DNA of 64,000 nt from Cycas panzhihuaensis. Its lineage: Eukaryota; Cycadophyta. The translations under genes and the position numbers were made by a program. The stretch spans positions 136,965,741 to 137,029,740 of the forward strand of contig CM041465.1 of NCBI GenBank assembly GCA_023213395.1. The letters are read 5' to 3'. The first letter of the stretch is position 1; the number at the start of each line of letters is the position of its first letter. This document shows, in pieces, positions 56,360 through 64,000 of the stretch. Under the pieces are notes generated by a model. It saw only the letters and a list, made by a program, of their open reading frames with translations. It was not told where the DNA came from and ran no database searches.

Positions 56360-57424
56360 ATGAGGACAACAGGATGCCAGGAGGTCTACATACCAAAGCT
56401 CAAACAAGAGTTACAAGCCCTACCAGCTCAATTCCATACCAGGGTTAAGCAAGCAGGATGGGGAGACTATATTTACTGCAACCCAATGTATTATGACCCG
56501 GAACTTATGGACCAAATCCTGATGGCACTGAAGGAGGATAGCAGGAAGGCCAAAATGGATGCAGACATAATTCACACCATTACAAAACTTCCCAATGGAG
56601 GAGAAGTTCCACTGGGAACAAAGAGGTCAGAAGTTGACCGAAAAATGTGGTTGAGGGAATTGTGTCAACCAAATACTCAGATTATGTCTGGTGGAATCCG
56701 TGTAGCAAACATTATTGATGTTAGGCTTCAATGGGTGGCCAAAGTGATAAATTCTAGATTTTTGTCCAAACGGAAGTACACATACATTCAGGGAGGCATG
56801 ATGCCAGTGTTGTTGAAAATTCAGGATGGGGAGAAGCTGAATTGGTCCGAATTCTTGGCGGAGAACATGAAACAACAACTCAAGGAGATTAGGACACACC
56901 CATTCCAACATCCCTCCTTGCTTTTGGCCATTTTATTCTATCAGTGTCCAGATGTGCAGCTGACCAGGACCACCATTTCTCCACGGGAACCAATCATTAA
57001 GCAGTGGGCAGCAGAATTTCTAGACACTGTGAATAGCCTGGAAGCAAAGAGAAGAGTACAAAAACAAATGCATAAAGTACTTACCTGGTTACAGAAGACA
57101 CTGGGAACACCCATTCCTCATCGGACAAAACAGGCTATCCATAGACGAGGTAAGAGGAAGAAGGGAGAAGAAGAATCTGAGGAGGAGGAAGAAGAAGCAG
57201 AAGCCTCCTGGGAAGAATGGGAAGACTTCCCTCAGGCAACAGAGGCAGGGGAACCCTCAGCACCTCCTACACCACATGACAAAGCGGGACCAATAATTCA
57301 GTTAATTCAGGAAATGGAGGAAGGGTATAAAGCTGAGATAGCTGCCCTTCAAGACAAAATTAAAGAAAAGGATGCTATTATTGCCACTCTAACACAGATT
57401 AATGAAGAGATTTTGGGAGGATAG
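56360..57424 (+). CDS. Gypsy-A2 ORF2: intact 354-aa protein after pol, function unknown
   Basis: An uninterrupted frame from ATG 56360 (MRTTGCQEVYIPKLKQEL) to TAG 57422. The start is supported by the aligned ATG in Gypsy-A1 at 61784 (MRIAECQETHLPKLKQEL). Residues 1-120 are mixed helical (MDADIIHTITKLPNGGEVP). Residues 125-210 (AKVINSRFLSKRKYTYIQGG, NWSEFLAENMKQQL, HPSLLLAILFYQCPDV) distantly resemble the extra protein found in plant Athila-type elements (Pfam putative plant transposon protein family, from memory; inference). Then come a basic patch, an acidic glutamate run (about 260-280), a proline-rich link and a C-terminal coiled coil with KIKEKDAIIATLTQINEEIL. No signal peptide or clear membrane segment is seen, which argues against an envelope protein. 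Confidence 0.75.
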   Translation: MRTTGCQEVYIPKLKQELQALPAQFHTRVKQAGWGDYIYCNPMYYDPELMDQILMALKEDSRKAKMDADIIHTITKLPNGGEVPLGTKRSEVDRKMWLRELCQPNTQIMSGGIRVANIIDVRLQWVAKVINSRFLSKRKYTYIQGGMMPVLLKIQDGEKLNWSEFLAENMKQQLKEIRTHPFQHPSLLLAILFYQCPDVQLTRTTISPREPIIKQWAAEFLDTVNSLEAKRRVQKQMHKVLTWLQKTLGTPIPHRTKQAIHRRGKRKKGEEESEEEEEEAEASWEEWEDFPQATEAGEPSAPPTPHDKAGPIIQLIQEMEEGYKAEIAALQDKIKEKDAIIATLTQINEEILGG

Positions 57425-57542
57425 AGGCAGCAGGAGCCGCCTTGAGACAGAGCGGGGGAGGAATACACCCCAAATTTTGAAATTTTTCTGGAGTTTTGTT
57501 GAGCAAGGATGCTCAAACCCATAATTGTTGACCCGGGATAGA

Positions 57543-58376
57543 TGTTGGGGCATAAAGTGATCCTATGGCTGTTGGAAGACTAGAGGTAGGTCAGGTAATC
57601 TAAGACGTGCAGGTACGGACCGTACGAAGGTACGCACGAGGCAAAACAGTGAAGAAATCAGCGTGCACGTATGTATGGCGGTGCGTACCTGGAACGGGTA
57701 CGTATGATAGAGACGTACCAACGAAGGAACGGAACCGAACGGAAGCGGTACGCACGACCCAAAGGGACCAGTGAAGGCCTGTGAAGTCGCACATATACGC
57801 ATTTTACGCACGGATCTAAAGAGTCATTAATTAAAGTGCCTAACCAAGTGATTAATGAAACGGTACGTATGACTGAAGCGGTACGGTTATGACAGGCAGT
57901 CATAACCCTTCAGCCAAAAGGTACCAAGAAGAGTACTTAAGGAGGTACGCATGAACCAACAGGTTAGGGTGAGAGCCGATTATCACGGGTACGCAAAGGT
58001 GCGGAAGATAGCACGTATGACCCATTGGAGCAAAGATTGTATGATAAGTACCATCCGGGTACAGCGGTGTAATGTATGAACGTGATGTCGTTGGAATGCA
58101 CAGAATGCATTCCACCTGTGTAATTAAACTGATTACTTAATAAAAGGAAGAGTTTCGTGGAAAACTGTGTATTCTTTGTGTTATGATGATGAAATGTTGA
58201 GTATGTGTTGAATTACGTGTGCAGGTACCATTGTGGTATGATTCTGTGAAATATCTGTGGAATGTATGTGAATAACCATGTTGACAGTATCCTGACTAGA
58301 CTATAGCACTGTGTAACCTTGACAAGTGTGGGGGTATCTCATAAGTGTAATATGATAAACCTTTAATAAGTCAACA
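57543..58376 (+). repeat. Gypsy-A2 3' LTR
   Basis: 834 bp, TGTTGGGGCATAAAG to GTCAACA, then TSD gattg (58377-58381). No strong purine tract directly precedes it (CCCGGGATAGA); a purine-rich AGCGGGGGAGGAA lies about 80 bp upstream near 57452-57464. Confidence 0.93.
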
Positions 58377-59518
58377 GATTGAAATATTTCAAAGTGATTA
58401 ATTTATCTTTTGAAGTGCCGTATAACATTTATTTGAAGTCAATTCATCCAAGACCAGCCCAACGACACCAACATCCTTCATAAGATCTTGTAGCCGTTAT
58501 CAAGAAGTATTTTTAGTGCTAAATAAACATCCTTTCATACACTCTTACCTCGTTTGATATTAAAAGGCATATTATCTACAGAGAACGCGTGAAACTTATC
58601 TCAGTAAAGTGTTAAAACAATGATAACAAGACTTATCGTTGTGATCAGTATTCAAGTTGGAAGAGAACTCCAAATATCTGCAAACACGGACCCCAAAATG
58701 ACCCTATTGCTGCAAGTAATCTTTGACAATATTAACTTGTACTATACTGATGATCCAAGAGCTTTGGGACCTAACTTGCGAGGCTCCACCCAAGAAAAAG
58801 GAAGGGGAACTTGTTGTGCCAGATAAACTCACACGGAGAAAGCAACTTCATGCCACTGGTCTACTAAAGTTCTCGCTTGCCCCAGATCAAAGAGCACTCG
58901 TCTACAAATTGAATATGCCACACGACATTTGGCAAATCCTTTGTGACACATTTGAACGAAAGAAGACAATCTGTTTGGTCTTCTTATTGGGTGAATTGTT
59001 CAATTCCTGCATTGAGGATGAGACCAACATCAACACCTACTTAAATAAGTTGACTGATATCAAGAATAAGCTGGAGGGAATAGAAGAAGACTTGATTAGT
59101 GATAAAATCCTATTCGCAATAGTCATGAACAAGTTGCCCGCAGCTTACAGTACCTTTTAGAACTGTATATAACTTTGATAAGATCTTGCAAGTTACCTCG
59201 TTTCAGAAGCTGAAAGAGCTACTTCTTGCGGACGAAGCTAAGCTCAAACATCACGGGTTTGTGGGTTCAACTGATACTAGTCATGCCCTATCCTCTAAAG
59301 TTCAAAAGAATGAGGATGAAGATAGGGATAAACGTTCACATGAAGAGGTTACCAATAGAGGGAAGAAGAAGAAATATATTGGTTCATGTACCTACTGCAA
59401 AAAGATGGGCCACAGAGAAAAGGATTGTTGGATAAGGAAAAAGAATTTAAGGCAGACCAATAGAAAGGAGAAAATTGTAGCGTTTTGTGTGCGAGTATCA
59501 ACTAACTCAAGCGCATAA
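58377..59518 (+). pseudogene. Copia-C gag (broken)
   Basis: After the leader remainder (58377-58720), a frame from about 58723 to 59160 shows the UBN2-type copia gag pattern: RRKQLHATGLLKFSLAPDQR, NMPHDIWQILCDTFERKKTI, YLNKLTDIKNKLEGIEED and IVMNKLPAAYSTF. After a stop and shift, 59186-59518 gives FQKLKELLLADEAKL, a lysine-rich stretch and a zinc knuckle CTYCKKMGHREKDC (59391-59432). It has about the usual gag length but lacks a clear N-terminus. Confidence 0.82.
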
Positions 59519-61128
59519 CATATCTCTCCTACAAGGCAAAGTTTTGATGTGTTGAACCAAGATTTTGACCAAATAGATGTCATACTCAATAATGTTGATG
59601 TGATACCAATCAAAAATGCTGAAATAGTCATTGTAAAAGGTGGTTGTCTTGAGAAGGTGTGTTATATGCCTAGAATGAATCAAAATCTTCGTTCTACTCA
59701 AGATACTTGGGTATACTCTACCAAAGATAAGTCAAAGTGAAAGATAAGGTGATAGATGAAAAAAAATGTGAAAATCAAATAAATTTATTAAATATATTTT
59801 GTAATTTATTGACAATCGCATTTCTAAGTGTTTGTTCTATTCATGGTATTGAGTTAATCCCACATGATGGAGTTGCCACATGGAAAGTTGATATCTTGAT
59901 TGACATGGTGTTGTGTAAGGTGCAAGCGCAACATATCCCATTCAACTTGAGGACAAAAGCTGTGATAATTGTTGTTCACATTGTGAAATAGGTTTCAACC
60001 TTTGCAGTTTAAAGTGTCATGCCACAGGAAAGATGGACCTGTCGGAAGCCTTCCATTGAAAAAATATTAGGGTGCATTGAAAATGCTCTAATCTCTGATA
60101 AACAAATGAAGGAATCTTACCATAGTCGCAAAAGCGCTTTTGTGGGATACTATAGAAACAGTCATAGACTGTAGGATTTAGTGATGCAGAAGTTTCTTCA
60201 TTGTCAGGATATAAAAATCAATGAAGCATCGACATATCGATTTAGTAAGCTGCTGCTAATGGATGTTTGTTAGCAGCCCCCCTTTGTGTCATCTCCTAAT
60301 CCTGCAAAGGTCGAGCTCCAAGAGGAAGATGAAGTAAAAGGTAATAAAAAACACCAGTTACTCGTTGAGGAGACGGCAACCTCCTTTAAGCCATTGTTGG
60401 TCGTAACTGAGGATGTAACAAAAAGGTTGATTGAAACTCAAACTACTAGTCAACTTCAAATGACGGAAGTCATTCACTCCCATGTTCCTAATTCATTATG
60501 GCAAATGAATCCTTCTTGGAAAGTAGCTATGGAGAAGGAAAAAGACTCTTTACATGAAAATATCCCTTCTATACTAATTGACCCTAGGATGACGATTGCA
60601 CCCTTTGATCAGAAGCCAGTAAACAGGTCAAATACAACAGCTACACTCGATGGAGAGTCATATCAAAATAATATTCAGTTTGCATTTCTTAACCTAGACA
60701 TGAGGAGATTATATTAGGCGCAAACCTTTGAGGTCGTTAAGAAAGGACGGATAAACAATCGTGCTAGGTGAATTGCGCTAATGGTACATACCTTGTGTTT
60801 GATTTAGACTCGTCTTCGATTGATGGAATATTACGACCTATGGAAGAAGCTCTTAGCTTGGGGGAAGAGTACCTGAAAGATCAAGTATCAACATCAAAAG
60901 CGAGATACTAGTCGATTGTTCAAGAGGTGTTTGATGAGAGCAAGCTTCAAGTGGAATCTTCTTTGACCATTAACCGGGTTGCGAATCAATTTGCGAACCT
61001 GTTGGATGCACGTTATCAGTCAACACTCAACAAGATCATCCTTGAGGGGGGATCAATCTACAAGGGCATATCTCCTGACTAATGGAGCATTTATTTTTAC
61101 TTTATCCCCTATTTGTATTAAGGGGGGA
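59519..61128 (+). pseudogene. Copia-C pol remnants and purine tract
   Basis: Only weak traces remain. 59521-59740 holds VVKGG-like and CYMPRMNQNLRS, similar to the copia protease end (CYVPG..NLLS). 60286-60717 contains SLWQMNPSWKVAMEKEKDSL, like the start of copia RT (W..AM..E..SL). Integrase, RT catalytic core and RNase H are not found. AAGGGGGGA at 61120-61128 is the polypurine tract before the 3' LTR. Confidence 0.6.
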
Positions 61129-61168
61129 TGTTAGCAATAGTTAACTTAGGTTAACTATAACTTAATGC
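61129..61168 (+). repeat. Copia-C 3' LTR, first 40 bp only
   Basis: TGTTAGCAATAGTTAACTTA matches the 5' LTR start and the match ends at CTTAATGC (61168). The remaining 375 bp or so are deleted. Confidence 0.8.
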
Positions 61169-61783
61169 AGTCGAGGTTGTCTTGGTACAAGGGAACAATT
61201 CTGATCTAGTATGTAAACTCGAACAAAAAAAAAAGAAAAAAGAAAAAACGTAACTCATATCATTCAGTTAAGCAATGTGGCATTTAAAAGAAAAAGGAGA
61301 GGAGGGAGAAAGAAAAGAAAAAATGGCACAAATAAATATTGAGGGCAAGGCTAAAGTGACAAGAATCAGGTGGAAAAAAGAGGAATTTGTGAAATATTGA
61401 TAAAAATCTGAGTTTTAAGTATACGTACCTACAAAATACACTATACGTACCAAAAAGGTATGGTGTCGAGTACGCATATAACATAACAATGCAAAATAAC
61501 AAAAATAACTATACATATCTACAAGCATTTTGACACAAAACACATAGAGGAAAAGTATGCAAATAAGTACCAATTCGACAAAACAAAGTGTCATTTCAAT
61601 GAGATTTCGTGCCAAAGCGATGGCCATATGTACGAGAACACATTCCAGGTGACAGACATCCATCCCAATGAACAAGTGGCATATGTTCCTTTAATGAATG
61701 TATTCAACTTTTTCGTGCCCAAACCCCACCCATTCTTCTTGTAAATGCAAGTATTGCATCTTGTTTTTCCATTAGTGTCTAAA
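61169..61783 (+). other. Gypsy-A1 post-pol spacer with repeat remnants
   Basis: It contains the A-rich run (61225-61248) that aligns with Gypsy-A2 near 55579 and one or two TATACGTACC/GAGTACGC units near 61420-61475. RT and integrase that should precede it are missing. Confidence 0.65.
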
Positions 61784-62858
61784 ATGAGAATTGCAGAGTG
61801 CCAGGAGACTCATCTACCCAAATTGAAACAAGAATTAGAGGGTTTACTTATACCATTCAGAACCAGGATTAGGCAAGTAGGATGGGGAGAGTACATATTT
61901 TTGAGTCCACTTTATTGGAACCCAGAGTTAATGAAAAATGTTATGTTGGAATTAAAGAAATATATCGAGCGTATTAGGCTTGATGTAGATATAATCCATG
62001 AGATTATAGGGCTTCCCAAGGAAAGGGACATCCCAACATCCACTAAATGGTTAGCAGTGGACCATGAAATATGGTTTATGGGAATATTGTAAAGAAAATG
62101 CACAAGTTCTCTTAGGTGGAATATGAGTGGCTGACATCAGGGAGGCAAGATTGCAGTAGTTGGTCAAAGTCATTAATACTCAGTTTTTGTCCAAAAGAAA
62201 ATATACATACATTGTAGGGGGTATGATGCCAGTGTTACCTAGTATTCGTGCTGGAATACAACTCAATTGGTTAGAATTTTTAGCAGTAAACATGAATCAA
62301 CAAATTGATGAGATATTAACACACCCCTTCAAACATCCTTCTTTGTTGCTGGCAGTGTTACTTCACCAATGTCTAGGGGTACAACCTCCTCAAATTCTAA
62401 TTCGTCCACATGATCCATTGATTAAATAATGGGTGGATGCCTTCTCAGAGACTACTCAAGATATGGAGGTAAAAAGGAGGGTGAAAAAAGATATGACAAG
62501 AATTCTTAAGTGGCTACAACAAAAACCTAGTGGTTGCATCCATCATTGCTCTAAGCAGATTGCGAAAAAGAGTACCAAGTAAAGGTGTGATGACGAAGAG
62601 GGAGAAATCGAGATTGAACTATCACTAGAAGAGTGGGAGGAATTTCCCCCTACAATGGAAATAGGAGAAACATCCTCCCAGACAGAGGGAAAAGGACAAC
62701 AGATTACCCATATGATTGAGGAATTATAAGTAGGGTAGAAGGCAAAGATCACTACTTTACAAGAAAAGATAAAAGAAAAAGATGCAATTATAACTGCCAT
62801 GACTCAAATAAATGAAGAAATATTAAGGACAAATGAAGCTCCAATAGATCCAAGGTAG
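61784..62858 (+). pseudogene. Gypsy-A1 ORF2 (broken copy)
   Basis: MRIAECQETHLPKLKQELEG at 61784 aligns with Gypsy-A2 ORF2 along its whole length: VGWGEYIFLSPLYWNPELM, DVDIIHEIIGLPKERDIP, VKVINTQFLSKRKYTYIVGG (62160), NWLEFLAVNMNQQIDEI, HPSLLLAVLLHQC and, at the C-terminus, KIKEKDAIITAMTQINEEIL near 62770-62822. A stop near 62090, a shift before 62160 and several later stops (62429, 62580, 62728) inactivate it. Its coiled-coil end is among the best conserved segments between the two copies. Confidence 0.85.
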
Positions 62859-62959
62859 CAAGAGCAACCTTACTACAGTGTGGGGGAGAAGATGAATCAA
62901 AATTTTGAAAATCTTTTGTGAGAAGGGATGCTTAACCCTTTTTGTTGACCCCAGATAGA

Positions 62960-63765
62960 TGTTGGAACAAAATTTGGCATGCATGACATTTTGGACCATG
63001 GAAAAATCAAAATGCATGCTTGTGTTAACTAGAAGAATGTAGGTATGCATCTACTGGGTATGCATGTGGGAACACATAACTAGAAGTAGTAGAAAAATCC
63101 AGAAAAAGGACTCTCGGAGAATGCATTATAGGGTGCATACTTGAATGGTACGTACACAGATAGGAATACACACGATATGCACAAAAGGAAATTTGCAGTA
63201 TATATGCCTAGATTCAGACCATACGCTCTAGATGGAATGACATCGCTTAGGGACATGTGTATGTATGGATGGAAAAGACACCAGTTAATGGATTGTAATG
63301 TATCTTGAGTGAGAAGGCACCATTTGTTAAGGAATGGAATGGTTGTGACCAGAAGGCACAACCATTCCTCCAAAAGCCATGTATTTGTATTTGATTGTAT
63401 TTGGTCTTAGCCAATGTGCAACATTGAATGTCATAGTGCATTCCAATAGGGTATGGTATGCATGAGCAGTGGAAGGAATGCATGCAGTGATATGTTCTAG
63501 ACTTACATGGGAATGTATAAACAATGATATTGCTTAATATAATTGAGTTACGTGGAATATTGTGTATTGTGCATGATAGTGATTGCATGTGGAATGTATG
63601 ATGGCTTACTAACTAGTATAATGGAATAATGTACTATTATGTTGTTGTAGTGATGATGCTAATAATTCAGTGATATAATGATGTTGACTGACCCTAACTA
63701 GATTACTAGCAGTGACCCCTTGACAAGTGCATATCTCACAAGTGTAGTGAAATAGGAAGTCAACG
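62960..63765 (+). repeat. Gypsy-A1 3' LTR
   Basis: About 806 bp, TGTTGGAACAAAATTTGGCA to GTCAACG, followed by TSD gccac (63766-63770). The 12-bp stem-loop is at 63336-63368. Confidence 0.9.
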
Positions 63766-63770
63766 GCCAC

Positions 63771-64000
63771 AACAAAACAAAAATTACAAATTACATGATT
63801 CAAGGTGTTAAAGAAAATGTTCGACACCTTATAATATAACACAATACACACAAACTAACTATCCTAATGAACAAAGCTAAATGGTGCACCGTCACACCTG
63901 GTGGAGCATGGGATAAGCATCCACCTTACATAGGGTGAATAAGACTATGAAACAAGAAGAATTTACACTTGAGCAAAATATGAAATGAAGAAGTCTTTAC
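63771..64000. other. Right flank of Gypsy-A1
   Basis: AT-rich sequence that would join 15049 before Gypsy-A1 inserted. No gene, repeat or RNA was recognised. Confidence 0.5.

Larger units (their letters stand above)
47797..58376 (+). mobile_element. Gypsy-A2: complete-length Ty3/gypsy element with ORF2
   Basis: 10.58 kb, with LTRs of 832 and 834 bp and a perfect TSD gattg (47792-47796 and 58377-58381). The order is LTR, tRNA-Glu primer site, gag, four zinc knuckles, DGG protease, a second gag-like block, RT (FLDDW), RNase H, integrase with GPY module, a tandem-repeat spacer, ORF2 and LTR. No chromodomain is present. It is the reference copy for interpreting Gypsy-A1. Around a dozen stops and a few frameshifts break gag-pol, while ORF2 is intact. 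Confidence 0.95.
46408..61168 (+). mobile_element. Copia-C: third copia-type element, split by Gypsy-A2 and truncated at its 3' LTR
   Basis: The 5' LTR (46408-46824) is followed by an iMet primer-binding site. After a long leader and the Gypsy-A2 insertion come gag with a zinc knuckle, then scattered remnants, a purine tract and the first 40 bp of the 3' LTR (TGTTAGCAATAG at 61129). No integrase, RT core or RNase H is recognisable, so it may be a non-autonomous copia derivative or a strongly deleted copy. The right end is joined directly to the Gypsy-A1 post-pol region, so no TSD survives. Confidence 0.8.
15055..63765 (+). mobile_element. Gypsy-A1: outer Ty3/gypsy element enclosing all later insertions
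   Basis: LTRs at 15055-15870 and 62960-63765 are flanked by a perfect TSD gccac (15050-15054 and 63766-63770). Its own sequence survives as pieces: leader and gag (15871-17992), a short gag-protease linker (28938-29082), protease (39970-40629), post-protease block (46035-46407) and post-pol region with ORF2 (61169-62959). Each join is confirmed by alignment of the translated pieces with the less interrupted Gypsy-A2. RT, RNase H and integrase are absent. They were apparently deleted with the right end of Copia-C. Confidence 0.9.

Noticed and set aside
56360-57424. ORF2 as a retroviral envelope protein
   Set aside because: No signal peptide, no clear transmembrane segment and no cysteine-rich ectodomain; instead an acidic run and a coiled coil. 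Position alone is not enough.

Overview
The window reads as intergenic nuclear DNA from a plant with a large, repeat-rich genome. The evidence is wall-to-wall, nested, decayed LTR retrotransposons of plant Ty1/copia and Ty3/gypsy type, plant-style initiator-Met primer-binding sites, and no recognisable host gene, tRNA, rRNA, prokaryotic operon or CRISPR. A gymnosperm such as a conifer would fit, but nothing here proves the species.

Layout. (1) 45-5392: chromodomain-bearing Ty3/gypsy element (Chromo-1, + strand), with its 3' LTR cut short. (2) 5393-13590: fragment of a minus-strand copia element (Copia-B1, mostly 5' LTR, leader and gag), split by a nearly complete plus-strand copia (Copia-A1, 5451-12164, TSD ttatc). 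(3) 13591-15049: unassigned DNA. (4) 15055-63765: one outer Ty3/gypsy element (Gypsy-A1, perfect TSD gccac) stretched to about 48.7 kb by later insertions. These are Copia-B2 (minus, 17993-28937, TSD agaag), itself carrying chromovirus Chromo-2 (minus, 22158-27906); Gypsy-B (29083-39964); Copia-A2 (40630-46034, TSD agaag); and Copia-C (46408-61168), itself carrying Gypsy-A2 (47797-58376, TSD gattg). (5) 63771-64000: flank with nothing recognised. Most joins are supported twice, by a target-site duplication and by host gag/pol reading that resumes on the far side.

Biology. Gypsy-A1, Gypsy-A2 and Gypsy-B form a related non-chromovirus Ty3/gypsy group. They share a primer-binding site matching tRNA-Glu, a protease with DGG in place of DTG/DSG, an RT active site reading FLDDW, and an extra ORF (ORF2) after integrase. 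ORF2 is recognisable in all three and uninterrupted in Gypsy-A2 (354 aa). Gypsy-A also has four zinc knuckles after gag, a second gag-like block between protease and RT, and a 60-70 bp tandem array between pol and ORF2. This group is the most novel content of the window.

Nearly all gag and pol reading frames are broken by stops and frameshifts, so almost all coding entries are given as pseudogenes. All coordinates and comparisons were made by eye; LTR ends are good to a few bases, domain limits to a few tens of bases.
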